The position numbers were made by a program, and so were the translations under genes. Shown piece after piece: positions 8,678-16,971 of a stretch of 60,373 nt of DNA. The stretch's first letter is position 1. Each line of letters starts with the position of its first letter. The DNA comes from Mucilaginibacter sp. (lineage in GTDB: Bacteria > Bacteroidota > Bacteroidia > Sphingobacteriales > Sphingobacteriaceae). The notes beneath the pieces are model-generated. The model did no database searches and was not told the DNA's origin. It worked only from the letters and a program-made list of their open reading frames with translations. Location: NCBI GenBank assembly GCA_028288305.1, contig JAQBOA010000024.1:1-60373 (forward strand), given 5' to 3'.

Positions 8678-9406
8678 ATGAACAGAGAATATCAAAAGTG
8701 GTATAGCCCATGGTTGCAACGCGACATGGAGCTTTTAATTTTTGGACATAGTAGCCGGGCCGTATTGTTTTTCCCTACCCGTATGGCCAGGTTTTTTGAT
8801 TATGAAGACTGGCACATCATTGACGCATTAAAAGAACAAATTAATAACGGCGAGTTGCAGATTTTTTGTGTAGACAGCATTGATGCCGAAAGTTTTTATA
8901 ATCAACATGTACATCCCGAAGTGCGTATTGCCAGGCACATGCAGTACGAACAATATATACTGAACGAAGTAGTACCCTTAATGCATGTTAAAAACGAGGA
9001 CAACTATTTTGAAGTTGCCGGTTGCAGTATGGGGGCGTTTCATGCTATAAACCTGGCCCTCAAACATCCATTGCTTTTTAAAAAGGTAATAGGCATGAGC
9101 GGCAGGTACGATATCACCAAACAGATACAAGATTTTAAAGACCTTTTTGATGGTTATCGTAACGAGCATATTTATTTTAATATGCCTCAGCAATTTGTTG
9201 CTAATCTGCATGATGAAACTATTTTAAATGCCATACGCCAGATTGAAATCATAATTTCCATTGGTGAAACCGACCCTTTTTTTAAAAACAATCAAGATTT
9301 TAGCGAAATGCTCTTGTGCAAAAATATTCCAAATCAGCTTAATATATGGTCCGGCTATGCCCACCGTCCGCGATATTGGAAGCAAATGGTGCAGCTTTAT
9401 TTTTAG
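8678..9406 (+). CDS. Esterase-like alpha/beta hydrolase
   Basis: A 242-residue protein of the putative-esterase (esterase D/PHB depolymerase-like) family. The nucleophile elbow is AGCSMGAF with Ser117. The acid is likely Asp within SIGETDPFFK and the His within SGYAHRPRYW. No export signal. It lies 62 bases after the SGNH hydrolase on the same strand, so the two may share a transcript. Confidence 0.8.
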   Translation: MNREYQKWYSPWLQRDMELLIFGHSSRAVLFFPTRMARFFDYEDWHIIDALKEQINNGELQIFCVDSIDAESFYNQHVHPEVRIARHMQYEQYILNEVVPLMHVKNEDNYFEVAGCSMGAFHAINLALKHPLLFKKVIGMSGRYDITKQIQDFKDLFDGYRNEHIYFNMPQQFVANLHDETILNAIRQIEIIISIGETDPFFKNNQDFSEMLLCKNIPNQLNIWSGYAHRPRYWKQMVQLYF

Positions 9407-9516
9407 TAAAGAGCATATCGTAATAGCTGCCTGCCTGCCAACATTTTATCTTAATATCCCTTCCAGCCAAACAGAACCTGCATAAAAAGGTTTATAAGAA
9501 ATTAAAACAGCAGGAC

Positions 9517-10494
9517 ATGGACGTTATTAACCTAAAAGAAAAAACAATAGTTATTACAGGGGCATCAAGCGGAGCAGGCCGGGCAGCGGCGTTGGAATTT
9601 GCATCGTATAAGCCGGCATTGGTACTTGCGGCAAGGAATGAAAATGCATTGGAAGAGCTTGCTGCCGAATGCAGGGAACTTGGCGCTACCGTAATTGTAG
9701 TGGTTACTGATGTAATCGACCCAAAAGCGATGATTAACCTCGCCAATAAAGCTAATGACAAGACTGGACACATTGACGTATGGATAAACAATGCAGGCGT
9801 ACTGGCAGCGGGCGATTTCGACAAAACACCAATGGAGGTGCATACGCAGGTAATTGAGACTAACCTGCTGGGTTATATGAATGGCGTACATGCTGTAATG
9901 CCTATTTTTAAACAACAGCGGCATGGTATCATTATCAATAATATTTCCATAGGCGGTTATTTACCTGTTCCATATGGCGCAGGTTATACAGCAAGCAAAT
10001 TTGGCCTTCGTGGATTTTCAGAAGCGCTTAAAGGAGAGCTTTCCGATTGGCCGCATATTTATGTTTGTGATCTGTTTCCTGCTTTTTTGGATACGCCTGG
10101 CATACAGCATGCAGGCAACTACACCGGCAAAGTGCTAATACCGGCGCCTCCTATATACGATCCAAAACGAGTGGCAAAAGCCATGGTTGAGCTTGCACAA
10201 TGTCCCCGAAGCAACAAATATGTAGGTAGTGCCTCAGTTTTGCTGAAATATATGCATGCCGTATTTCCGGGAATTACTACCAAGTTAACAGGAGCATTTA
10301 TACGTAAATATTTTAAAAGCGCTGAACCCACGCCCTCTACCAGCGGCAATTTGTTTAATACGGTTAATTATGGCATGAGCGCCCATGGCGGCTGGGGAAT
10401 ACCTGGTAAACCTGTTTCAATCTCAAAATATGTTGCTGCTGGCTTGCTTGCAGGTTTTGTTGCAGGGTTATATTTGTTTAGCTCAAGAAAATAA
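9517..10494 (+). CDS. Short-chain dehydrogenase/reductase with C-terminal membrane anchor
   Basis: A 325-residue classical SDR. The NAD(P)-binding motif TGASSGAG is at residues 14-21 and NNAG at 91-94. The catalytic triad is Ser144, Tyr157 and Lys161 (YTASK). Beyond the usual 250 residues it has an extension ending in a hydrophobic helix (about 305-322, AAGLLAGFVAGLYLFSS), suggesting attachment to the inner face of the membrane. Substrate unknown. The start is the ATG at 9517. Confidence 0.85.
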   Translation: MDVINLKEKTIVITGASSGAGRAAALEFASYKPALVLAARNENALEELAAECRELGATVIVVVTDVIDPKAMINLANKANDKTGHIDVWINNAGVLAAGDFDKTPMEVHTQVIETNLLGYMNGVHAVMPIFKQQRHGIIINNISIGGYLPVPYGAGYTASKFGLRGFSEALKGELSDWPHIYVCDLFPAFLDTPGIQHAGNYTGKVLIPAPPIYDPKRVAKAMVELAQCPRSNKYVGSASVLLKYMHAVFPGITTKLTGAFIRKYFKSAEPTPSTSGNLFNTVNYGMSAHGGWGIPGKPVSISKYVAAGLLAGFVAGLYLFSSRK

Positions 10495-10757
10495 AGAGTC
10501 ATTTTTAAAAATTTACAGATCGGTTTTTTCTTTTCGTCTTCCGATTTCTTCTGACTCAAGTGTAAACATTTGTAAACACATTGTATAGTTAAATGTGAAC
10601 ACTTTTAAGTTTTAATATATTTGATCAAAAATTAATTAATTATAAATCAAGTTATTAACATTTACTCATTTTTTATTAAGTTAATGTTAAAAAAAGGTAC
10701 GGTTTTGCATGTATGAGGTATCAATTAACAATAATGTTAAACTTAAATTATCAAGCC

Positions 10758-10892
10758 ATGGCAACTACAAAAAATGAAAGCACAAAGGAAAGCGGCTCAT
10801 CAAAAAAAGGGAGCTCAACTAATGACAACAAATCAAAAGAAAGCAAATCATCTAACAAATCAGGTGGTTCTTCTTCAAAAAGTGGTAAATAA
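10758..10892 (+). CDS. 44-residue Ser/Lys-rich small protein
   Basis: An ATG at 10758 opens 44 codons ending in TAA, and the gene has its own strong terminator 46 bases downstream. The product is almost only Ser, Lys, Gly, Asn and Thr (for example KESGSSKKGSSTNDNKSKE), is predicted disordered and very basic. Similar small Ser/Lys-rich proteins occur in Sphingobacteriaceae without known role; nucleic-acid binding or desiccation protection would be guesses. The isolated position and terminator support a real, separately transcribed gene. Confidence 0.65.
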   Translation: MATTKNESTKESGSSKKGSSTNDNKSKESKSSNKSGGSSSKSGK

Positions 10893-10937
10893 TTTGGCAA
10901 GCGCTTTCAGCATAAACTGAATACCTTACCATTTTAT

Positions 10938-10974
10938 AAAAAGCGGGAAAACAGACAAGCGTTTCCCGCTTTTT
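10938..10974 (+). terminator. Intrinsic terminator after the 44-residue gene
   Basis: A perfect 13-bp stem, AAAAAGCGGGAAA (10938-10950) with TTTCCCGCTTTTT (10962-10974), closes an 11-base loop and runs into T-rich sequence. It is symmetrical enough to work in both directions. Confidence 0.85.
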
Positions 10975-11025
10975 AGTTTTTATACCACCAGGTTTCATTA
11001 ATTCTGTAACACCATTTAAATTGGT

Positions 11026-11033
11026 TAATTTTG
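11026..11033 (+). promoter_or_regulatory. Probable -7 element for icmF
   Basis: TAATTTTG matches TAnnTTTG exactly and lies 22 bases before the ATG at 11056. A proper -33 TTG is missing; the best match is TTC at 11002-11004 with a 21-base spacer. The leader would be about 16 bases. Confidence 0.5.
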
Positions 11034-11055
11034 CGGTACATCAATTATTCCTGTT

Positions 11056-14000
11056 ATGGAAAGTGTAGCCGCTTATAAATCTCTTTACAAAATTCGTTTT
11101 GTAACTGCCGCCTCGTTGTTCGACGGGCATGATGCCACCATTAATATTATGCGTCGTATTTTACAATCATCAGGCGCGGAAGTAATTCACTTGGGTCATA
11201 ACCGTTCTGTTGATGAGGTAGTGAATTGTGCTATACAGGAAGATGTACAGGGTATTGCCTTAACATCATACCAGGGCGGCCACGTGGAATATTTTAAGTA
11301 CATGTATGATTTGTTGAAAGAACGCGGCGCAGGTCATATAAAAATTTTTGGCGGTGGCGGCGGCGTGTTCCTTCCTTATGAGATAGAAGAACTTCAGGCT
11401 TACGGTATCACAAAAATATATTCGCCGGATGATGGCCGTACCATGGGTTTGCAGGGTATGATCAATGACATGCTCCAAAAATGCGATTTTAAAACATTTA
11501 CCAAACTAAACGGCGAATTAAAACATTTACCTGAAAAAGATCCTAAAGCAATTGCATCGTTAATAACTCTTGCAGAAAATGATCCGGAACAATTTAAGAT
11601 AACAAACATAGCTATCTCTAAAACTGGGAAAGGTTTAAAAGTCTCCCCAACCGGAGGAGATTTAGAGGGGGCTACGCCAGTTGTAGGAATCACGGGTACC
11701 GGCGGTTCGGGTAAATCATCCCTGGTAGATGAAATAGTACGCAGGTTTTTGATGGAGACTGATAAAACCCTGGCAATAATCTCTGTCGATCCCTCCAAAC
11801 GTAAAACCGGCGGTGCATTATTAGGCGACAGAATAAGGATGAACGCGATCAATAGTCCGCGGGTGTATATGCGTTCGCTGGCTACACGGCAGGCAAACCT
11901 GGCGCTATCCAAACATGTGCAGGAATCTATAGACATCTGTAAAGCTGCAGGCTACGACTTGATTATCGTAGAAACCTCAGGAATAGGGCAGTCGGATACG
12001 ATGATCACAGATTATTGCGATTTGTCGCTTTACGTAATGACTCCTGAATTCGGCGCAGCTACCCAACTCGAGAAAATAGACATGCTTGATTTTGCCGACA
12101 TCGTAGCCCTCAATAAATTCGACAAACGCGGTGCCTTGGATGCTATTCGCGATGTGCGCAAACAATACAAACGCAACCATAAACTCTTTGATGCCAAGGA
12201 TGAGGATATTCCGGTTTACGGCACTATGGCTTCGCAATTCAATGATTATGGGATGAATATACTGTTTGAAGCCTTAATGAAAATGATTAAGGTAAAAACA
12301 GGGGTTGATTTTATAGGGGGTAAAGGTGAAAGGTTAAGGGCTAAAGGTGATGAATCGGAAAAGACATATATCATTCCTCCGGACAGGGTACGTTATTTGG
12401 CTGAAATTGTGGAAAACAGCGTGGCCTATAAACAATGGGTAAATGAGCAGTGTAAAATAGCACAGCAGTTGTACGCGATAAGCCTCACCCTTGCCCTCTC
12501 CAAAGGAGAGGGAGTAAAGAACATGCAAGGGAAAGTCCTCTCCTTTGGAGAGGATTTAGGTGAGGCCCTTGAAGATATTCAAAATAACCTCGAAGCCCAC
12601 TTACACCCCGAATGCAAACGCTTATTAAAACAATGGCCTGAAACCATAAAACAGTATACATCAGAAAATTTTATATATAAGGTGCGGGATAAAGAGATTA
12701 AACAGCCACTTTATTATACTTCGTTATCCCAACTACGTATTCCCAAAATTGCCTTGCCGAAATATGAGGCCTGGGGAGATATCCTGCGCTGGCTGCTTAC
12801 TGAAAATGTACCGGGTGAATTCCCTTATACCGCAGGTGTTTTTCCGCTTAAGCGTGAAGGTGAGGACCCAACCCGCATGTTTGCGGGCGAAGGCGGTCCT
12901 GAGCGGACAAACAAACGGTTCCATTATGTATCTCTTGGTCAGCCGGCGCACCGTTTATCAACTGCCTTTGATTCGGTTACCTTATATGGCGAAGATCCGC
13001 ATATAAGACCCGATATTTATGGTAAGATAGGTAATTCCGGTGTAAGTATTGCTACGCTGGATGATGCTAAAAAGCTGTATTCCGGTTTTGACCTTTGCCA
13101 TTCTTCAACATCAGTATCCATGACTATAAACGGTCCTGCACCTATGTTGCTGGGCTTTTTTATGAATGCCGCCATAGACCAGCAATGTGAAAAATATATA
13201 GCTGAACATAAGCTGGAACATTTGGTTGAAGCGAAGTTTAAAGAGTTGTATGACGATAGGGGGCTGGAAAGGCCGCGGTACAAGGGCCTCACCCAAACCC
13301 TCTCCAAAGGAGAGGGCTTAAAAAAGGAGCAAGAGGCTACCTCCCTCTCCTTTGGAGAGGGTCGGGGTGAGGCGAACCCTGTCACCAAAGGAGAGGACTT
13401 AAACTCCCTCTCCTTTGGAGAGGGCCGGGGTGAGGCTTTACCCCCCGGCAACAACGGCCTCGGCCTCATGCTCTTAGGCCTTACCGGCGATCAAATTTTA
13501 CCCCCTGATGTTTATAAAAAAATTAAGGCCCATGCCATATCAACAGTTCGGGGAACGGTGCAGGCAGATATTTTAAAAGAAGATCAGGCACAAAACACTT
13601 GCATTTTCTCTACCGAATTTGCTTTGCGGATGATGGGAGATATACAACAGTATTTTATCGATAAAAAGGTAAGAAACTTTTATTCGGTCTCTATCTCAGG
13701 TTATCATATTGCCGAAGCAGGGGCGAATCCAATAACCCAGTTAGCTTTTACATTATCAAATGGCTTTACATATGTAGAGTATTACCTGAGCAGGGGTATG
13801 CATATTGATGACTTTGCACCCAACCTGTCTTTCTTTTTCTCAAATGGGATTGACCCTGAATATTCAGTGATTGGTCGTGTGGCCAGGCGTATCTGGGCTA
13901 AGGCGGTAAAAAATAAATATAAGGGTAACGACCGCTCCCAAAAACTCAAATACCATATTCAAACCAGTGGACGTTCGCTGCATGCCCAGGAAATTGACTT

Positions 14001-14649
14001 TAACGATATCCGCACCACACTGCAGGCCTTATATGCTATTTACGATAATTGCAATTCACTGCATACCAATGCCTATGATGAAGCGATAACCACCCCCACT
14101 GAAGAATCGGTACGTCGTGCAATGGCTATCCAATTGATTATAAACAGGGAACTTGGTTTGGCTAAAAATGAAAACCCCATCCAGGGTGCTTTTATAATTG
14201 AAGAACTGACCGAACTGGTGGAGGAAGCCGTATTAGCCGAATTTAAAGCCATCAATGACCGTGGCGGCGTATTGGGTGCGATGGAAACCATGTACCAGCG
14301 CAGCAAGATCCAAGAAGAATCGCTTTATTATGAAACACTAAAACATACCGGCGAATACCCTATTATTGGTGTAAACACCTTCCTCAATAAAAAAGGCTCG
14401 CCAACCATTATACCATCCGAGGTGATCCGGGCAACCGAAGAAGAAAAGCAATTCCAGATAGAAGCATTACATGAGTTTCAGCACCGCAATGAAGAAAGTA
14501 TCCCACAATTATTAAAAAACCTGCAAAAAACCGCCATAGCCGGAGAGAACATTTTTGAAAGCCTGATGGAAGCTTGTAAGTATTGCTCTTTGGGGCAAAT
14601 ATCACATGCTTTGTATGAGGTAGGAGGGCAGTATAGGAGGAATATGTGA
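11056..14649 (+). CDS. icmF: Fused isobutyryl-CoA mutase IcmF carrying repeat-derived inserts
   Basis: A 1197-residue fusion. A B12-binding domain (about 14-150, DGHD at 23-26) is followed by a MeaB-like G-protein chaperone (about 205-450, Walker [10 protein letters not shown] near 212) and a substrate-binding mutase barrel (about 560-1197). It interconverts isobutyryl- and n-butyryl-CoA using adenosylcobalamin, with the GTPase domain protecting the cofactor. Three regions look foreign: about 194-206, 476-504 and 744-794, each encoded by palindromic repeats (separate entries). They lie in linkers or loops and keep the frame, so the enzyme is probably still active. The protein is longer than I expect for the family. 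Confidence 0.9.
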   Translation: MESVAAYKSLYKIRFVTAASLFDGHDATINIMRRILQSSGAEVIHLGHNRSVDEVVNCAIQEDVQGIALTSYQGGHVEYFKYMYDLLKERGAGHIKIFGGGGGVFLPYEIEELQAYGITKIYSPDDGRTMGLQGMINDMLQKCDFKTFTKLNGELKHLPEKDPKAIASLITLAENDPEQFKITNIAISKTGKGLKVSPTGGDLEGATPVVGITGTGGSGKSSLVDEIVRRFLMETDKTLAIISVDPSKRKTGGALLGDRIRMNAINSPRVYMRSLATRQANLALSKHVQESIDICKAAGYDLIIVETSGIGQSDTMITDYCDLSLYVMTPEFGAATQLEKIDMLDFADIVALNKFDKRGALDAIRDVRKQYKRNHKLFDAKDEDIPVYGTMASQFNDYGMNILFEALMKMIKVKTGVDFIGGKGERLRAKGDESEKTYIIPPDRVRYLAEIVENSVAYKQWVNEQCKIAQQLYAISLTLALSKGEGVKNMQGKVLSFGEDLGEALEDIQNNLEAHLHPECKRLLKQWPETIKQYTSENFIYKVRDKEIKQPLYYTSLSQLRIPKIALPKYEAWGDILRWLLTENVPGEFPYTAGVFPLKREGEDPTRMFAGEGGPERTNKRFHYVSLGQPAHRLSTAFDSVTLYGEDPHIRPDIYGKIGNSGVSIATLDDAKKLYSGFDLCHSSTSVSMTINGPAPMLLGFFMNAAIDQQCEKYIAEHKLEHLVEAKFKELYDDRGLERPRYKGLTQTLSKGEGLKKEQEATSLSFGEGRGEANPVTKGEDLNSLSFGEGRGEALPPGNNGLGLMLLGLTGDQILPPDVYKKIKAHAISTVRGTVQADILKEDQAQNTCIFSTEFALRMMGDIQQYFIDKKVRNFYSVSISGYHIAEAGANPITQLAFTLSNGFTYVEYYLSRGMHIDDFAPNLSFFFSNGIDPEYSVIGRVARRIWAKAVKNKYKGNDRSQKLKYHIQTSGRSLHAQEIDFNDIRTTLQALYAIYDNCNSLHTNAYDEAITTPTEESVRRAMAIQLIINRELGLAKNENPIQGAFIIEELTELVEEAVLAEFKAINDRGGVLGAMETMYQRSKIQEESLYYETLKHTGEYPIIGVNTFLNKKGSPTIIPSEVIRATEEEKQFQIEALHEFQHRNEESIPQLLKNLQKTAIAGENIFESLMEACKYCSLGQISHALYEVGGQYRRNM
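11637..11674. repeat. In-frame palindromic insert 1 in icmF
   Basis: AAAAGTCTCCCCAACCGGAG followed by GAGATTTAGAGGGGGCT; the core CTCC..CCGGAGG..GGAG can fold. It encodes about 13 residues ([12 protein letters not shown]) just before the GTPase domain. The style (TCCCC...GGGGGC ending) resembles a scattered intergenic repeat rather than conserved protein. Confidence 0.6.
12482..12566. repeat. In-frame palindromic insert 2 in icmF
   Basis: 85 bases bounded by GCCTCACC and GGTGAGGC. Each half is itself a hairpin: CCCTCTCCAAAGGAGAGGG on the left and TCCTCTCCTTTGGAGAGGA on the right, joined by an AT-rich spacer. It encodes about 28 residues including LALSKGEG and [10 protein letters not shown] in the linker between the GTPase and mutase parts. 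Confidence 0.85.
13286..13373. repeat. In-frame palindromic insert 3 in icmF
   Basis: 88 bases with the same layout as the copy at 12482: GCCTCACC end, CCCTCTCCAAAGGAGAGGG hairpin, spacer, CCCTCTCCTTTGGAGAGGG hairpin, GGTGAGGC end. It encodes [10 protein letters not shown] and [10 protein letters not shown] within the mutase domain, between RPRYKG and the conserved [11 protein letters not shown]. Confidence 0.85.
13374..13436. repeat. Half-copy of the same palindromic element, directly adjoining
   Basis: 63 bases: a degenerate left part (CACCAAAGGAGAGGA) and an intact right hairpin CCCTCTCCTTTGGAGAGGG ending GGGGTGAGGC. It repeats the peptide [10 protein letters not shown] in tandem with the preceding copy, so it probably arose by partial duplication or a second insertion at the end of the first. 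Confidence 0.75.
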
Positions 14650-14695
14650 GTTGAGAGAGATAAGAGGCTGGAGATTAGAAGTTAGATAGAATATT
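14648..14695. repeat. Purine-rich word repeat after icmF
   Basis: Directly after the stop codon, words such as GAGTTGAGAGAG, ATAAGAGGC, GGAGATTAGAAG and TTAGATAG follow each other with small variations. No coding potential and no clear hairpin. Confidence 0.4.
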
Positions 14696-14769
14696 TAATT
14701 TATTTATAGTTATGCACAATAAGCATAAGAGTTAAAAGTTAATCCATAAACTTATTACAAAAATCATAC

Positions 14770-16122
14770 ATGAGTCAAAGCGTATTTGAAATAGATAAAC
14801 AAACGCTTGATGACCTCGCTATTTTCCCAAATAACGCATATGACATTTCGGTTCTAAGTCTTTTTAACCATGCAATTACTTTTGGTGGCAGGGATAAATT
14901 AACCGAGCTATTTAATAACCTTTTAACAGATAGCGAGCAAATTAAACAAAGAATCAATGCCACAAAATATCTTCAAATTAATGACATTGGTTTTAAGGTT
15001 GACAAGGGATCATGTGATTATATTGAGTTTTACTTAAACAGGCCCGATAAACCGACTTCCATCTCCAAAATTAGAGCTATTGAAAGAAAGGCAATATATT
15101 TCTTTACCGGGAATAATAACTTTTATATTATAAACCGGGGAATAGCATACACGCTTGCGTTACTAAAAGTATTAGATGATTTTACTGAAACTTCTGACTT
15201 TAATACTTTACCAAAACTGCTTCAAGATTTTTATTCAACCATACTTGATATTCTTGATCATGCAGACTTTATTTTTATCAGGTCATTATTTGGAAAAAAG
15301 AAATTAACTGCCATAGATATAGCCAGGACTGACCATTTATTCAGATACCTGGGATACGAAAGGCTAAAAATTTTATTGGATATAGTTTACCAGCTTGATG
15401 TATTTATAACAGTTGGCATGCGAGGTAAAGTACTTGGATTTAGCTTTCCGGTAATTAATAATTCAAACGGGCAGATTCTTAAGCTTGATGGGGTTTATCA
15501 TCCATTTATAAAAAAACCAATAAATAATAATATACAATTTAACTATGATAAAAACGTATGCTTTATTACCGGTGCTAATATGGCTGGTAAATCAACCTTT
15601 TTAAAATCAATTGGGATTTCCGTTTTCTTATCCCAACTTGGGTTTCCAGTTCCGGCAGCTTATATGGAAACAAGCGTTTTTGAAGGACTGATAACTACAA
15701 TAAACCTTTCGGACAACCTGCAGCATGGCAACAGTCATTTTTTTACTGAAGTATCGAGGGTAAAGCATGTTGCAAAAAAAATGAATGAATCGCAAAATAT
15801 GGTAGTGATTTTTGATGAGTTGTTCAGAGGCACAAATGTTAAAGATGCCTTTGATGCCTCATTGTCCATTATTTCTGCTTTTTCAAAATTGAGAAAAAGC
15901 TTTTTTATCATATCAACACACATTGTTGAGGTTGCAAATGAGCTGATTGCTATAGAAAATATAAATTTTAAATTTATGGAAACCCATTTTGATAACGGTT
16001 CACCAAAATACAGTTATAAACTACAGGACGGTATTACCGAAGAAAGGTTAGGCATGTGGATAGTGAAAAATGAAGGTATAGTGGAAATTATTGAAGGGAT
16101 AATAAATCGCGAAAATCTTTAA
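14770..16122 (+). CDS. MutS-like ATPase lacking the mismatch-recognition domain
   Basis: A 450-residue protein with the MutS ATPase domain at its C-terminal half: Walker A GANMAGKSTF (about 268-277) and Walker B region VIFDELFRGTN (about 346-356). The N-terminal half resembles only the lever/core region; the mismatch-binding domain I, connector and Smr domain are absent. It may be a MutS-related protein working on branched DNA or in a conflict system rather than in mismatch repair. It ends 2 bases before the kinase gene, so the two are almost certainly in one operon. Confidence 0.8.
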   Translation: MSQSVFEIDKQTLDDLAIFPNNAYDISVLSLFNHAITFGGRDKLTELFNNLLTDSEQIKQRINATKYLQINDIGFKVDKGSCDYIEFYLNRPDKPTSISKIRAIERKAIYFFTGNNNFYIINRGIAYTLALLKVLDDFTETSDFNTLPKLLQDFYSTILDILDHADFIFIRSLFGKKKLTAIDIARTDHLFRYLGYERLKILLDIVYQLDVFITVGMRGKVLGFSFPVINNSNGQILKLDGVYHPFIKKPINNNIQFNYDKNVCFITGANMAGKSTFLKSIGISVFLSQLGFPVPAAYMETSVFEGLITTINLSDNLQHGNSHFFTEVSRVKHVAKKMNESQNMVVIFDELFRGTNVKDAFDASLSIISAFSKLRKSFFIISTHIVEVANELIAIENINFKFMETHFDNGSPKYSYKLQDGITEERLGMWIVKNEGIVEIIEGIINRENL

Positions 16123-16124
16123 CC

Positions 16125-16709
16125 ATGCCAAACCTATACATCATAGCAGGCTGCAACGGCGCCGGGAAAACAACGGCAAGTTATACTATACTGCCCGAAA
16201 TGCTGAATTGTAAAGAATTTGTAAATGCCGATAGCATAGCCGCTGGATTATCACCTTTTAACCCCGAAAGTGTAGCAATAGAAGCAGGCCGGATTATGTT
16301 GGAGAGAATTGATACTTTGATGAAGCTCGAAAAAGATTTCGCGATTGAGACTACCTTAGCTACCAGAAGTTACGTCGACTTAATAAAAAGGGCACGGCAA
16401 ATAGGTTATAAAGTCACCTTGGTCTATTTTTGGCTGAGTTCACCGGAGGAAGCAAAGCAGCGGGTTGCAACCAGGGTACGCAAGGGTGGCCATCATATTC
16501 CGGATGATATTGTTGAACGAAGGTATTATAGGGGAATTTATAATTTTTGCAATTTATACAAGACAGTATGCGACTACTGGGCAATCGTAAATAATACTAA
16601 AACAACACCTGAATTGGTTATTTCAGGCGAATTTGATTATTCAACAATCATTTATAATTACGATATTTGGAATATAATTAAAGATCAGAGCAATGAATTT
16701 AAAACCTGA
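16125..16709 (+). CDS. Zeta-toxin-like P-loop kinase
   Basis: A 194-residue P-loop protein with GCNGAGKTT at residues 9-17, NADSIAAGLSPFNPE and FAIETTLATRSY further on, matching zeta-toxin/AAA-type kinases. Zeta toxins phosphorylate UDP-N-acetylglucosamine, but many family members are uncharacterised. Stop codon of the MutS-like gene is 2 bases upstream and a small gene overlaps its 3' end by 17 bases. The arrangement looks like a toxin with a downstream partner, though a classic epsilon antitoxin is not present. Confidence 0.8.
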   Translation: MPNLYIIAGCNGAGKTTASYTILPEMLNCKEFVNADSIAAGLSPFNPESVAIEAGRIMLERIDTLMKLEKDFAIETTLATRSYVDLIKRARQIGYKVTLVYFWLSSPEEAKQRVATRVRKGGHHIPDDIVERRYYRGIYNFCNLYKTVCDYWAIVNNTKTTPELVISGEFDYSTIIYNYDIWNIIKDQSNEFKT

Positions 16710-16884
16710 AAATATTGAGCTTCAAAACAAAATCATGGAAGGAGTAAAAAAGGCTCTTAAAAAACTGGTTATTGCAAGCGCTGAAAAAAATGAAAAACTG
16801 GTAATAGCCGATAAAGACGGAAATGTATTACATGTTCCTGCCAAAGACCTGCTGAAAACATTTTCTGATACTGAAAAAATTTGA
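16693..16884 (+). CDS. Small partner protein of the zeta-like kinase
   Basis: A 63-residue protein (Lys-rich helix IMEGVKKALKKLVIASAEKN, then a strand-turn-strand with KDGNVLHVPAKDLL). It overlaps the kinase gene by 17 bases, so translation is probably coupled. No known family; its size and position suggest an antitoxin or adaptor, which is an inference. Confidence 0.65.
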   Translation: MNLKPENIELQNKIMEGVKKALKKLVIASAEKNEKLVIADKDGNVLHVPAKDLLKTFSDTEKI

Positions 16885-16885
16885 C

Positions 16886-16970
16886 ATCAAACAAGTTCCT
16901 CTTGGCTCTTGATTCTTTACTCCTGGTTCTTTTTCCTGTTTCTTGCCTCTTGATTCCTGATTCTTTGTTA
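16886..16970. repeat. Pyrimidine-rich word repeat between convergent genes
   Basis: Variant words follow each other: CCTCTTGGCTCTTGATTC, TTTACTCCTGGTTC, TTTTTCCTGTTTC, TTGCCTCTTGATTCC, TGATTCTTT. The reverse strand is a run of AATCAAGA-like words. It fills almost the whole gap between the small partner gene and the DUF885 gene. Confidence 0.5.
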
Positions 16971-16971
16971 A

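Noticed and set aside
12334..13469. Minus-strand open frames opposite the icmF repeats
   Set aside because: They are the reverse reading of palindromic repeats and of conserved icmF codons; no start signal or family.
11056..14649. Frameshift or assembly error in icmF because of the odd inserts
   Set aside because: The frame stays open across all inserts and conserved mutase motifs continue on both sides.
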